Positions 9,953 through 18,409 of a stretch of DNA of 64,000 nucleotides are shown here, in pieces; the stretch's first letter is position 1; each line of letters starts with the position of its first letter. Both the position numbers and the translations under genes were made by a program. This DNA comes from Natronomonas gomsonensis (GTDB taxonomy: Archaea; Halobacteriota; Halobacteria; Halobacteriales; Haloarculaceae): contig NZ_CP101323.1 of assembly GCF_024300825.1 (NCBI RefSeq), positions 806,001-870,000 of the forward strand, in the 5' to 3' direction. The notes under the pieces are model-generated. The model was not told where the DNA came from. It searched no databases and worked only from the letters and a program-made list of their open reading frames with translations.

Positions 9953-10828
9953 ATGAACCGACGACGATTCCTGACCGCCACGGCGGGCGCGGGAACAGCT
10001 CTCGTCGCTGGCTGTACGGGCAACGGCGGCTCCGAAAGTCCCAGTGGGAACGGCGGGAACGGTGGGTCCGCGATGGGGACGTTCCGACTGCTCATCAGCG
10101 ACCAACCGGCCGACATCGGGGACTTCGAGTCGCTGGATGTCACCCTCTCGAAAGCACGAGTGTTCCGCGCTGCCGACGACGAGGAAGACGACGATGACGA
10201 CGGAACGGAAACTCCCGAGGGAACCGAAACCGCCGAGCCGACCGAGACGGAGGAGCCGACTGAAACAGAGGAGGGGACCGAGACGGAGGAGACGGACACC
10301 GAAGACGAGGACGACGAAGACGATGACGAGGAGGACGACGAAGACGGTGAGGGCGGCTTCACCGAACTCGACCTCGAGGGCGAAACGGTCGACCTGACCG
10401 AGGTCGTCGGCGACAAGGCGATTTCCGTGCTGGAGGGCGAACTCGAAGCCGGCACCTACACGAAAATCGAGCTCCACGCCTCCGACGTGGTCGGCATCGT
10501 CGACGGCGAAGAAGTCGACGTGAAACTCCCCAGCGAGAAACTGCAAATTACCAAGACGTTCGAAGTCGAGGAGGGCGGGGAGGTGAGCTTCGTCTTCGAC
10601 ATCAACGTCGTCAAGCGAGGCCCCAACAACGGCTACATCCTCAAACCGGTCATCTCCGAGAGTGGGGTCGCCGGTGCGGATGTCGAAGTCGAGGAAGTCG
10701 ACGACGATGACGACGAGGATGGGGAAGAGGACGAAGACGACGAAGACGACGGGACCGAAACCGCCGAACCGACCGAAACGCCGGAAGCAACCGACTCGCC
10801 CGAATCGGACGGCAACGAATCGGCGTAA
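9953..10828 (+). CDS. DUF4382-type lipoprotein with acidic insertions
   Basis: 291 residues. The N-terminus MNRRRFLTATAGAGTALVAGC carries a twin-arginine motif and a lipobox Cys at residue 21, so it is predicted to be Tat-exported and lipid-anchored. A DUF4382-like beta domain starts at 'GTFRLLISDQPADIGDFESLDVTLSKARVF' and continues after an insertion at 'FTELDLEGETVDLTEVVGDKA'. The insertion (about residues 76-130) is almost wholly Asp, Glu and Thr-Glu repeats, and the C-terminus (about 245-291) is a similar acidic tail. Such runs are common on haloarchaeal surface proteins. Function is unknown; extracellular ligand or cation binding is only a guess. Confidence 0.85.
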   Translation: MNRRRFLTATAGAGTALVAGCTGNGGSESPSGNGGNGGSAMGTFRLLISDQPADIGDFESLDVTLSKARVFRAADDEEDDDDDGTETPEGTETAEPTETEEPTETEEGTETEETDTEDEDDEDDDEEDDEDGEGGFTELDLEGETVDLTEVVGDKAISVLEGELEAGTYTKIELHASDVVGIVDGEEVDVKLPSEKLQITKTFEVEEGGEVSFVFDINVVKRGPNNGYILKPVISESGVAGADVEVEEVDDDDDEDGEEDEDDEDDGTETAEPTETPEATDSPESDGNESA

Positions 10829-10864
10829 TCGACGTTCCGAAACGTAGCTACAATCGATTTTTGG

Positions 10865-10903
10865 ACGCGAATTTTCGCGTAAATTGTAACGGTTAGTGGT
10901 TAC
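10865..10903. promoter_or_regulatory. Inverted repeats upstream of the tungstate transporter
   Basis: Two dyads lie 45-85 bp before tupA. ACGCGAATTTTCGCGT at 10865-10880 is a perfect palindrome with 7-bp arms. GTAAC at 10886-10890 pairs with GTTAC at 10899-10903 over an 8-nt gap. The second has the size and spacing of an operator for a dimeric winged-helix regulator such as the ModE-like protein encoded downstream; the first could equally be a terminator stem for the preceding gene. Assignment is inference from position and symmetry. Confidence 0.4.
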
Positions 10904-10947
10904 TCCTCGGCGTAACTTACTTGATGGTCCCTGCCATCGATGTGTCT

Positions 10948-11877
10948 ATGCCGATACAACGCCGTCGATTCATCACGGCACTCGGGACAGGTGCGGTTGC
11001 CGGACTGGCTGGCTGTGCACAATTGGGCGGCAGCGAAAACGACGACGCCCCCGGCGTCGCCGGGGAAACACTGACCCTCACGACGACGACGAGCACCGAC
11101 GACACCGGACTGCTCGACGAGTTGAACGCCCCATTCGAGGAGATGTACGGCGTCACCGTCGACACCGTTGCACAGGGGACGGGTGCGGCGCTACAGACCG
11201 CCCGCGACGGCGACTCGGACGTGGTGATGGTCCACGCCCGGTCGCTGGAAGACGAGTTCATGCGCGACGGCATCGGTGTGAACCGCCGCGATTTGATGTT
11301 CAACGACTTCGTCATCGTCGGGCCGGAGAGCGACCCAGCGGGCATCGAGGGGATGGGTTCGGCGACGGAGGCGTTTGCGACCATCGCCGAATCGGAGTCC
11401 ACGTTCGTCTCCCGCGGCGACAACTCGGGGACGCACACCAAGGAACTCATCATCTGGGAGGAAGCCGGCGTCGACCCCGCCGGCGACTGGTATCGCGAGA
11501 CCGGACAGGGGATGGGGCAGGTGCTCAACATCGCCAACGAGCAGAGTGGGTACACGCTGTCGGACCGCGGGACGTACCTCTCCCAGCGGTCGGAAATCGA
11601 CCTCACGATTCTCGTCCAGGGACCCATCGAGGACGGCCCGGAAATCCTCGCGAACCCCTACGGCGTCATCGCGGTCAACCCCGCCGTCCACGACAACGTC
11701 AACTACGACCTGGCGATGGCATACATCGGGTTCATCACCAGTCCCGAGGGACAGGATATCATCGACAGCTACGAGGCCAACGGCGAACAGTTGTTCTTCC
11801 CGCGGGCGCTGTCCGAGGACCCCGACTTCCAACAGTACGTTCCGGAAGGTTGGAGTAGCGACTCCGCAGAGAACTGA
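10948..11877 (+). CDS. tupA: Tungstate/molybdate ABC transporter substrate-binding lipoprotein (TupA-like)
   Basis: 309 residues. The N-terminus [19 protein letters not shown] then LAGC gives a Tat signal and lipobox. The mature part begins [30 protein letters not shown], the signature start of TupA-type oxyanion-binding proteins, and contains '[15 protein letters not shown]', '[16 protein letters not shown]' and '[18 protein letters not shown]'. Tungstate is the expected ligand, though molybdate cannot be excluded. The ATG at 10948 is chosen because it begins the Tat signal; the frame is open a few codons upstream. It heads a tight operon with the permease and ATPase. Confidence 0.92.
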   Translation: MPIQRRRFITALGTGAVAGLAGCAQLGGSENDDAPGVAGETLTLTTTTSTDDTGLLDELNAPFEEMYGVTVDTVAQGTGAALQTARDGDSDVVMVHARSLEDEFMRDGIGVNRRDLMFNDFVIVGPESDPAGIEGMGSATEAFATIAESESTFVSRGDNSGTHTKELIIWEEAGVDPAGDWYRETGQGMGQVLNIANEQSGYTLSDRGTYLSQRSEIDLTILVQGPIEDGPEILANPYGVIAVNPAVHDNVNYDLAMAYIGFITSPEGQDIIDSYEANGEQLFFPRALSEDPDFQQYVPEGWSSDSAEN

Positions 11878-11879
11878 CC

Positions 11880-12590
11880 GTGACCACCGGGCTGGCCTCA
11901 CTCACGCTGTTGGCCGAGTTCCCCTTCGAGTCGGTGTACGTCCGCAGTATCATCTACGTCTCGCTGTACGTCAGCGTCATCGCCGTGGCGTTGAGTACGC
12001 TAGTGAGCGTCCCGATTGCGCTCGTGGTCGGCTTCACCGACCTCCCCGGAAAGCGGTTCATCAAGTCGGTCATCAACACCGGGATGGGGTTTCCGAGCGT
12101 CGTCGTCGGGTTGCTCGTGTTGTTCGCCGTCTCCAATCAGGGACCGCTCGGACCGCTCGAACTCGTCTTTACGAAGGAAGCGATGATTATGTCGCAGTTC
12201 GTGTTGGCGACACCCGCCATAACAGCGGTCAGTCTCGCCGCCGTCACGAGCGTCGAAGAGAACGTCCGCGACGCTGCCCGCAGTCTCGGCGGGACGCGAC
12301 TCGACGTGGCGCTCGTCGTCATCAAGGAGGCCCGATACGGCATCGCGACGGCGATACTGGCCGGGTTCGGACGGGCGATTAGCGAGGTCGGGTCGGTCCT
12401 CATCGTCGGCGGCAACATCGCGGGGTCGGAGGGCGTCTCGAAGACGCGGACGCTGACGACCGCAATCCAACTGGAGGCCAGACAGGGCCGCTACGAGACG
12501 GCGATGGTCCTCGGCGGCGTCCTCGTCGCCATCGTTCTCTTGGTGAACGCCATCGTCGTCCGACTCGGCGACGACAAGGTGATGGGCTGA
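11880..12590 (+). CDS. tupB: Tungstate/molybdate ABC transporter permease (TupB-like)
   Basis: 236 residues with about five to six hydrophobic helices. The cytoplasmic coupling loop '[47 protein letters not shown]' contains the EAA-type motif of binding-protein-dependent permeases. The start is a GTG two bases after the tupA stop, and the gene ends one base into the ATPase ATG (TGATG), so translation is probably coupled. It forms the membrane channel for the oxyanion bound by TupA. Confidence 0.92.
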   Translation: MTTGLASLTLLAEFPFESVYVRSIIYVSLYVSVIAVALSTLVSVPIALVVGFTDLPGKRFIKSVINTGMGFPSVVVGLLVLFAVSNQGPLGPLELVFTKEAMIMSQFVLATPAITAVSLAAVTSVEENVRDAARSLGGTRLDVALVVIKEARYGIATAILAGFGRAISEVGSVLIVGGNIAGSEGVSKTRTLTTAIQLEARQGRYETAMVLGGVLVAIVLLVNAIVVRLGDDKVMG

Positions 12591-13354
12591 TGTTGCGAGC
12601 CGACTCAGTGTCGTTGGCCTACGGCGACGAAACCGTCGTCGACGACCTCACGCTGTCGGTGGATTCCGGCGAGGTGGTTGCTGTCATCGGCCCCTCCGGA
12701 GTCGGGAAGACGACGCTGCTACGGTTGTTGTCGCTGTCTCTGGAACCCGATTCCGGCCGCGTGACCTTCGACGACACCGACGTGTGGGCCGTCGACGAGG
12801 ACGAACGGCTTGCCCTCCGCCGACGGGTCGGGATGGTGTTTCAAGAAGCCAGCCTCTTCGACGCCTCCGTCGCCCGGAACGTCGAGTACGGCCTCCGAAT
12901 CCGGCGACAGTGGCGCGAACGGTTTCGGGAGCAACTGCGGTCCGTGGTCCGGTTGAACGGCACCGCTGACGCGGTCGAAGACGCCTTGGAAGTCGTGGGG
13001 ATGACAGAGAAAATCGACCAGGATGCCCGGTCGCTTTCGGGCGGCGAGGCCCAGCGCGTCTCCTTCGCACGGGCGCTCGCGTACGACCCCGACGTGCTCC
13101 TGTTGGACGAACCGACTTCGGACCTCGACCCCCGCAACACGGCGGTCATCGAATCGGCCATCGAGACGGCACGAAACAGCGGCATCGGGGTCGTCGTCGC
13201 GACACACGACATGAACCAAGCCGAACGTATCGCCGACCGCGTCGCCGTCCTTCTCGATTCTGACTTGACCGAGGTCGGCCCGGCAAAGGCGGTGTTCGAG
13301 AGTCCCGAAGACGAACGCACCCGGAAGTTTATTTCCGGGGAACTGGTGTACTGA
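12590..13354 (+). CDS. tupC: Tungstate/molybdate ABC transporter ATPase (TupC-like)
   Basis: 254 residues. It is a standard ABC ATPase: Walker A GPSGVGKTTLL, Q-loop 'VGMVFQEASLFDASVARNVEYGL', signature LSGGEAQRVSFARAL, Walker B VLLLDEPTSDLDP and the switch His in 'VVVATHDMNQAERIADRVAVLLD'. It energises uptake through TupB. It overlaps the permease stop by one base and is followed 37 bp later by the ModE-like regulator, completing a transport-plus-regulator unit. Confidence 0.94.
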   Translation: MLRADSVSLAYGDETVVDDLTLSVDSGEVVAVIGPSGVGKTTLLRLLSLSLEPDSGRVTFDDTDVWAVDEDERLALRRRVGMVFQEASLFDASVARNVEYGLRIRRQWRERFREQLRSVVRLNGTADAVEDALEVVGMTEKIDQDARSLSGGEAQRVSFARALAYDPDVLLLDEPTSDLDPRNTAVIESAIETARNSGIGVVVATHDMNQAERIADRVAVLLDSDLTEVGPAKAVFESPEDERTRKFISGELVY

Positions 13355-13391
13355 ACCCAATGTTGCCCATCGACGGGCCGCCGGAGAACAC

Positions 13392-14081
13392 ATGACGCTC
13401 GAAAAGGGATTCGAGCCACGACTCGCACGCGAGGGCGTGACCGTCACCGGCCGGGACATCGGGATGTTGCGGACGATAGACGAACAGGGGTCGATGTCCG
13501 GCGCGGCCGACGCCCTCGGCCGGTCATATCCTCACCTCCAGCGCCGCGTCGACGAAATCGAGGGCGCCTTCGGCCCGCTGACTACCAGAGTTCGCGGCGG
13601 GAGCGACGGCGGGGGTACCGCCCTCACCGACGACGCACGAGACCTCATCCGGCAGTTCGACCGCCTCCGGGTCGAACTGTCGGGCGTCACCTCGGTTACC
13701 GAGTCCATCGTGCCGGGAACCGTCCTCGACCGCGACGGCGAGTTGGCGACCGTCGAAACCGACGCCGGAGCCGTGACCGCCCGCGTTCCCGAGGGCTCCC
13801 GGGAGGTGGAGATAGCCATCCGTTCCGACGCCGTCGTTCTCATGGACCCCGAGACGGCCAATAAGGGTCATACCAGTCTTCGAAACCAACTCTCCGGGGC
13901 GGTTTCCCGAATCGAAACCGCAGACGCAGTCTCGACGGTGACGGTGACCGTCGCCGAGGGCGTCGACATCGAGGCAGTCGTGACCGAGGAGAGCAGGGAG
14001 CGACTCGGATTGCGGGAGGGTAGAGATGTCGTCGCGGCGTTCAAGACGACCGCCGCCCGGGCGATTGCGACCGATTCCTGA
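13392..14081 (+). CDS. ModE-like molybdate/tungstate-responsive regulator
   Basis: 229 residues. The N-terminal winged helix (about 15-105) has 'GRDIGMLRTIDEQGSMSGAADALGRSYPHLQRRVDEIE', the LysR/ModE-type HTH. Two TOBE-like segments follow: about 118-165 ('TVLDRDGELATVETDAGAVTARVP') and about 168-225 ('RNQLSGAVSRIETADAVSTVTVTVAEGVDIEAVVT'). TOBE domains bind oxyanions in ModE. Its place directly after tupABC argues that it senses tungstate or molybdate and controls that operon, possibly through the dyads before tupA. It converges on the NicO-like gene with 3 bp between them. Confidence 0.88.
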   Translation: MTLEKGFEPRLAREGVTVTGRDIGMLRTIDEQGSMSGAADALGRSYPHLQRRVDEIEGAFGPLTTRVRGGSDGGGTALTDDARDLIRQFDRLRVELSGVTSVTESIVPGTVLDRDGELATVETDAGAVTARVPEGSREVEIAIRSDAVVLMDPETANKGHTSLRNQLSGAVSRIETADAVSTVTVTVAEGVDIEAVVTEESRERLGLREGRDVVAAFKTTAARAIATDS

Positions 14082-14084
14082 CGG

Positions 14085-14933
14085 TTAGAGGACGCCGAGG
14101 ACGAACCCGAGACCCATCCCGACGAGGACGACCGCCGAAAACACCGGAAGGTACGGCGCGAGGCGCTCGACGTCCTCCTCGAAGGACTCGTAGCCGGCGA
14201 TGAGCAGCATCGTCAGCGTGACGATGCCGACGATGACCGTGAGGGCGTAGGCAGTCATCAGTTCCAGACAGTGTGCGGAACCGCTGCAAAGCGCGATGAT
14301 TTCGAACTCCTCCTCGTGGGCGAAGCCGAGCAGGAACGCGAACCACGCGATTCCCAACAGGCCGCGCTCGTCGGCGCTGTCGGCGTCGTGGGCGTGGCTG
14401 TGACCGCCCACGAACGGAAGCCTCCGTTTCAGGCGTTCGAACAGGCTGTCGTGGTCATGTCTCTCCCCGTGGTCGTGTGTGTGGTCACGGCCACCGTGGC
14501 TGTGGCCGTGTTCGTGGTCATGGTGATGGACGTGTTCACCGTCGCCGTGGTCGTGGTTGTGCCCGTCGTCGGTCCCGATGCCGTGATTGTGGCCGTGGCG
14601 ATACTCACGGATGCCCAGTGCGATGAGAAGAGCGCCCGCGACGAGACTCACTGGGCCGCCGATTTCGACGCCACCGAACAGTGCGATGGGGTCGTCAACC
14701 TGCGTGAGTTCGAAATATGCTTTCGCATAGAAGAACGCAACGACCATGGCGATGCTGCTCACGAGGTGGCCGATACCGAGCAGGAGGCTGGCGGCGAAGC
14801 CGTGGACCCACTTGTATCGCTGGTCAAGGGCGTAAGAGGCCGCGACCGGCCAGCCGTGACCCGGTTCGATGCCGTGAACCGCGCCGAGGGCGACCGCACC
14901 GAACAGCAGTCCGAGCGCCTCGCCGTGTAACAT
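14085..14933 (-). CDS. NicO-family nickel/cobalt transporter with His-rich loop
   Basis: 282 residues with about six membrane helices. An N-terminal 'LGAVHGIEPGHGWPVAASYAL' matches the HxxxPGHG metal site of NicO/RcnA transporters. Between helices 3 and 4 (about 105-185) is a His/Asp/Gly-rich loop with more than 20 His residues, likely a metal-collecting segment. The protein is divergent from nikR across 139 bp, which supports nickel (or cobalt) as the cargo. The direction of transport is not settled: NicO members include both importers and RcnA-type exporters. Confidence 0.87.
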   Translation of the reverse strand: MLHGEALGLLFGAVALGAVHGIEPGHGWPVAASYALDQRYKWVHGFAASLLLGIGHLVSSIAMVVAFFYAKAYFELTQVDDPIALFGGVEIGGPVSLVAGALLIALGIREYRHGHNHGIGTDDGHNHDHGDGEHVHHHDHEHGHSHGGRDHTHDHGERHDHDSLFERLKRRLPFVGGHSHAHDADSADERGLLGIAWFAFLLGFAHEEEFEIIALCSGSAHCLELMTAYALTVIVGIVTLTMLLIAGYESFEEDVERLAPYLPVFSAVVLVGMGLGFVLGVL

Positions 14934-15007
14934 GTCGTCTCGTGTTCGGTGAAGGCCCGTCTTAGGGGTTGTTACTATCCAGACGGGGAAATCATCATAC
15001 GATTCGC

Positions 15008-15045
15008 GGTTGACGCGGGCGCTATGTGGTTGACACGGACGCTAT
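15008..15045. promoter_or_regulatory. Tandem direct repeat, candidate NikR operator
   Basis: Two 18-bp units start at 15008 (GGTTGACGCGGGCGCTAT) and 15028 (GGTTGACACGGACGCTAT). They match at 16 of 18 positions and begin exactly 20 bp apart, about two DNA turns. They lie 27 bp before the nikR GTG and about 75 bp from the transporter start, in the divergent promoter region. Position makes them candidate NikR binding sites; bacterial NikR operators are inverted GTATGA dyads, so these would be different in form. Confidence 0.5.
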
Positions 15046-15072
15046 TTGTGGCCTTGATGCGATGATACCGAC

Positions 15073-15465
15073 GTGCGAACGAGTTTCAACATCCCCGACG
15101 AGACCCTCGCGGAGTTCGACCGCGTCTGGCAGGCGGAAGGCATCGAGAACCGCTCGCGTGCCGTCCGGGAGGCGATGTCCGAGTACATCGAGTCCCACGC
15201 TCGCCTGGAAGACACCGGCGGCGAGGTCGTCGCACTATTGGGGTTCGACTACCGCCACCACGAGGTCATCGGCGAGCTCCACGCGATTCAACACGAGTAT
15301 CAAGACGTCATCCTGAACACAAGTCACACCCACCAAGGCGAGTGGTGTCTGGAGTCGCTGTTCTGTCGGGGTACGTCGGAACGCGTTCGGCAGTTGACCT
15401 ACCGTCTCCGGGACTTCGATGGCGTTCGGCGGGTGAAAACGATGATAATCCGTGACGAGGCGTAA
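15073..15465 (+). CDS. nikR: Nickel-responsive regulator NikR
   Basis: 130 residues. A ribbon-helix-helix DNA-binding domain (1-48, MRTSFNIPDETLAEFDRVW) is followed by a C-terminal ACT-like metal domain. Candidate nickel ligands His74, His85, His87 and Cys92 are present ('AIQHEYQ', 'SHTHQGEWCLE'); the spacing from the last His to Cys is one residue shorter than in E. coli NikR. The start is a GTG at 15073. Divergence from the NicO transporter points to nickel-dependent control of that gene, and perhaps of itself. Confidence 0.93.
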   Translation: MRTSFNIPDETLAEFDRVWQAEGIENRSRAVREAMSEYIESHARLEDTGGEVVALLGFDYRHHEVIGELHAIQHEYQDVILNTSHTHQGEWCLESLFCRGTSERVRQLTYRLRDFDGVRRVKTMIIRDEA

Positions 15466-15522
15466 TCGTCTTGATTCCCTCCGAAACCGATTATTGGGTC
15501 GGGGTGTATCGTTCGCTTGGTA

Positions 15523-16203
15523 ATGCACTCGACGCTCGTGGCGCTGTTGGAACACAACGCGACACACGCCTCGGAGTACGACACCGAATTCGACGACCTC
15601 CAGGACGGGCAACACCCCGAGGCGGTCACCGTCTGCTGTTCGGATTCCCGGGTCCTGCAGGACCAGATGTGGGGCAACGACGACCCCGGCTACCTCTTTA
15701 CCTGTGGCAACATCGGGAACCGTGTCATCGACCGCGCCGAGGGCGAGGAGTTCGTTTCGGGTGACGTACTCTACCCCATCGCACACACCGGAACGGACCT
15801 CGCCGTCGTCGTCGGTCACACCGGTTGTGGCGCCGTCACGGCGACCTACGACGCACTCACCGATGGCGTCTCCGAACCGCCGGGTATCGAGCGCTGTCTC
15901 GACCTTCTGAAGCCGCGTCTCGAAGACGGCGTCGAGGCGCTGCCCGACGACATCGACCGGTCCGACGCTATCAACCGCCTCGTCGAGTGCAACGTCGACC
16001 GGCAAGTGCAGTTCCTGCGTGAGAGCGACGACGTTCCCGAGGGCGTCAGCGCCGTCGGTGCCGTCTATGACTTCCAAGACGTATACGGTGGCAAGCGCGG
16101 CGAGGTCCACGTCATCAACGTCGACGGCGAGCGCAGCGTCGAGACGCTCAGGGAGGAACACCCCGAGATAGCGGGGCGCATCGACCGACTCTGGGAGTAC
16201 TGA
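15523..16203 (+). CDS. Beta-class carbonic anhydrase
   Basis: 226 residues. It interconverts CO2 and bicarbonate. Zinc ligands are visible as 'TVCCSDSRVLQDQMW' (Cys, with the Asp-Arg dyad) and 'VVVGHTGCGAVTATY' (His and Cys), and 'YLFTCGNIGNRV' corresponds to the family's R-NAGN segment with a changed first residue. The ATG at 15523 is preferred over an in-frame TTG two codons earlier. It follows nikR by 57 bp and marks the end of core-like sequence before the lower-G+C accessory region. Confidence 0.93.
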   Translation: MHSTLVALLEHNATHASEYDTEFDDLQDGQHPEAVTVCCSDSRVLQDQMWGNDDPGYLFTCGNIGNRVIDRAEGEEFVSGDVLYPIAHTGTDLAVVVGHTGCGAVTATYDALTDGVSEPPGIERCLDLLKPRLEDGVEALPDDIDRSDAINRLVECNVDRQVQFLRESDDVPEGVSAVGAVYDFQDVYGGKRGEVHVINVDGERSVETLREEHPEIAGRIDRLWEY

Positions 16204-16275
16204 GTGCAACTCACGGGCGTCGTCTGCAGCGGTAGGTCGATGAAAACAGCGACCGTTGCCGATATTTATTTGATA

Positions 16276-16284
16276 TTTTATATA
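16276..16284 (+). promoter_or_regulatory. TATA-like element of the 629-residue lipoprotein gene
   Basis: TTTTATATA within a very A+T-rich stretch (about 16258-16300). It lies about 40-48 nt before the ATG at 16324, so a transcription start near 16305-16310 and a short leader are expected. Confidence 0.5.
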
Positions 16285-16323
16285 AGAATCCTTATTGTGT
16301 GTGGAAGTTATTACCACTCATAG

Positions 16324-18213
16324 ATGAGTTCACGAAGAGTTTCTAGTTCGTCGCGAGATTTGTCGCCGTCGCCGGTTAGCCGTCGTCAGGTACTAGCGGG
16401 GAGTGGGCTAGTGGCGCTTGGTAGCCTGAGTGGCTGTCTCGGCAGCCTCGCGAGCGCGACGACTACCACGGGAGCATCGCCAGCGGCACCGTTCGCGGGC
16501 GTCGGTGAGTACACGGGACCGTCGCCAATGAACGAGCCAACCGTATACAAACTCACGCCAACAGTCTCCGCAGACATCGGGCCCGTCTCAGACGAACTCG
16601 AACTCGAAGCGTGGGTGTCCGCAACCGCTATCGGGGCCACCTGCTGCTTCGACTACAATGGAGATGAGAGTGGAAGCAACCGGGCCAACTACAATAACAC
16701 TCGGAGCAACCGCTCGGTCATCCGCGGCCCGGGCGACGCAGACTCGGACGCCGACGGACTCGACGACACGGTCGAACTCCGCTCGAAAGCTCTGGACCTA
16801 GAGAACCAGCTGCTCTCCCAGACGAAAGCAGCAACCGACTCAATCAGCAAGCGCTCCGCACGCACGGGGCGGCGCGGCATCGCAGACATGGGCGACACCA
16901 TCGAAGAGATTCAGGCGACCCTCGAACGCTGCTCCGATGACGTGTGCGTAACCGTCCGAGAGCACGCAGATGGTCGAAAGAAGCTGACTCAGCAGGCGGC
17001 CGCGCACATCGAAAACAGCGAGTGGGATGCCGCCGGCAAAGCCGTTCGAGACGTACGAGAAATCGTCGAGGGAGACATCGAGCTGCTGGAATCATCGTTG
17101 AAAGACACCTCTGAAGCGTCTCTCGGCACCCCTCGTCTACGAGAGTTGACCGGAGCGAGTGCCGAAGACATCGTTGCACTCTACGAGTACCTCGCTGGCG
17201 AACCCATACTCAGCGAGCAGTTCACCATCGCGGTCCCTGACGCTCGTCTCTCCGCTGGGAACGTCGCGCTTGTCGACGAACTCACGCCTCGTCGCCTCAT
17301 CGAGTACGTGACCGGCCGGGCTGACGACGACGGGCACGTCTACGCGTGGGGGGACAATAGGGTCTCCAACGAGAACAACGATTCCAGTCCGCTTTACGAA
17401 GGCGACGCAGTCGGTGGGGAAAGCGCGCTCAACAGGGGCCTCATGACTGACGACAATACGCTGTACGCCTCGGACACGTTCCGCTCCGCAATCTCCGGGC
17501 CAGTCGACACGGGCATCCACCTCGAAACATCAGGCGACAACGGGACAATCACGGTTCACGTGAAGAACGACCCCCCACAGGCCACAGAGACGACACCGGC
17601 CCTCGCTGTCAGTACAGACGGGTCGTCTCCCGACCGCGCCGACTTCGACGAGTGGGGTCCTGAAAACGGTGAGAGCGCGGTCACGTCAACGCTGGTGTGC
17701 CCGATTATGGTCGCGCCACCGGACTGCCCCTCGCCATTCCCCGCGCTGTTGTACGTCCGACGATGTAAGAACGCGGACCAGTACATCTACACGGGTGGCT
17801 GGGTCATCGACGATGGCAGCCTCTACGGGAACACAATCACCACCTTGCCGGTGAGTGGTCCAACAGCAGTCATCGGCGTTGGGGGTGGTGATTTAGATGG
17901 CGATGGCTACGGTGACGTGATGGCCCGTCGACTGTCGGGAGACGGAGACCATCGAGGAGCGCGGCTGTTCGATGGGACGGTATCGGATGCGGTTGCCGAG
18001 GGTGTGCTTTCAGAAACAGAAGGTGAAGACATCATCCTTCGGAAGCGACCGGGGCGAACGAAGGCCCAAAGTGAAGCCGGTGGTGAGGCGGAGAACACGT
18101 TCGTCTGCCAACCTAACCACCTGTCGGCACCAATCGTCCACTTCACGGGGGCCAGCGCCGCTGACGACGTGAAGTTCAAAGCCGGCGCCGAACTCTCAAA
18201 GAGCGTGAACTGA
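16324..18213 (+). CDS. Large Tat-exported lipoprotein of unknown function
   Basis: 629 residues. A twin-arginine signal (Arg20-Arg21, SRRQVLAGSGLVALGSLSGC) ends with a lipobox Cys at 38. The mature part contains a Cys-Cys pair (CCFDYNGDESGSN), an Asp-rich DADSDADGLDD stretch that resembles a calcium loop, a helical, coiled-coil-like region (about 150-260, with VREHADGRKKLTQQAAAHIE), beta-rich segments, and a second calcium-like GGDLDGDGYGDV near 525. I do not recognise the family. Base composition is less G+C-rich than its neighbours, which suggests lateral gain. It sits just outside the duplicated aroQ end at 18225. Confidence 0.8.
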   Translation: MSSRRVSSSSRDLSPSPVSRRQVLAGSGLVALGSLSGCLGSLASATTTTGASPAAPFAGVGEYTGPSPMNEPTVYKLTPTVSADIGPVSDELELEAWVSATAIGATCCFDYNGDESGSNRANYNNTRSNRSVIRGPGDADSDADGLDDTVELRSKALDLENQLLSQTKAATDSISKRSARTGRRGIADMGDTIEEIQATLERCSDDVCVTVREHADGRKKLTQQAAAHIENSEWDAAGKAVRDVREIVEGDIELLESSLKDTSEASLGTPRLRELTGASAEDIVALYEYLAGEPILSEQFTIAVPDARLSAGNVALVDELTPRRLIEYVTGRADDDGHVYAWGDNRVSNENNDSSPLYEGDAVGGESALNRGLMTDDNTLYASDTFRSAISGPVDTGIHLETSGDNGTITVHVKNDPPQATETTPALAVSTDGSSPDRADFDEWGPENGESAVTSTLVCPIMVAPPDCPSPFPALLYVRRCKNADQYIYTGGWVIDDGSLYGNTITTLPVSGPTAVIGVGGGDLDGDGYGDVMARRLSGDGDHRGARLFDGTVSDAVAEGVLSETEGEDIILRKRPGRTKAQSEAGGEAENTFVCQPNHLSAPIVHFTGASAADDVKFKAGAELSKSVN

Positions 18214-18224
18214 ACGACCTCCGG

Positions 18225-18257
18225 TCAGCGTGACTCACGCTGCTCAACCTTGTTCAA
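18225..18257 (-). repeat. Orphan 3' end of aroQ (candidate att site, copy A)
   Basis: On the minus strand these 33 bp read LNKVEQRESR and a stop (TGA), exactly the last ten codons of the chorismate mutase gene at 20158-20190. The two copies match at 29 of 33 bases, all four differences are synonymous or stop-for-stop, and a 26-bp core (18232-18257 against 20165-20190) differs at one base. Upstream codons (VYD instead of LIE) do not match, so this is a detached gene end. It is best explained as the scar of integration into aroQ. Confidence 0.8.
18226..18242. terminator. Perfect hairpin at the lipoprotein/element boundary
   Basis: CAGCGTGACTCACGCTG is a palindrome with 8-bp arms and a 1-nt centre, 13 bp after the lipoprotein stop. 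It overlaps the orphan aroQ end. It could serve as a transcription stop for the lipoprotein gene or form part of a recombination core; copy B at aroQ does not keep the full symmetry. Confidence 0.35.
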
Positions 18258-18359
18258 GTCATAGACTGATGTAACACGATTGCGTCTACTTTGCCGCTTT
18301 CTTCGGAGTGCAATCAGTCATCGTCGGCGGCGTACGCATGTTCACGGAAAAATAAGCTC

Positions 18360-18386
18360 GTGGGTAATAGTGGGTAAGTCTTATCC
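18360..18386. promoter_or_regulatory. Repeats before the mazEF-like operon
   Basis: TGGGTAA occurs at 18361-18367 and 18371-18377, ten bases apart, and GGGTAAGTCTTATCC (18372-18386) is an imperfect dyad. They lie 24-50 bp before the antitoxin ATG, where a toxin-antitoxin autoregulatory operator would be expected. Assignment is by position only. Confidence 0.35.
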
Positions 18387-18409
18387 AACGGTAGGCCGTA
18401 GTAGATACC

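Noticed and set aside
18232-18257. Orphan aroQ sequence as chance similarity
   Set aside because: A 26-bp match with one mismatch, in the same orientation and continuing to a synonymous gene end and stop, is far beyond chance for a 2-kb distance.
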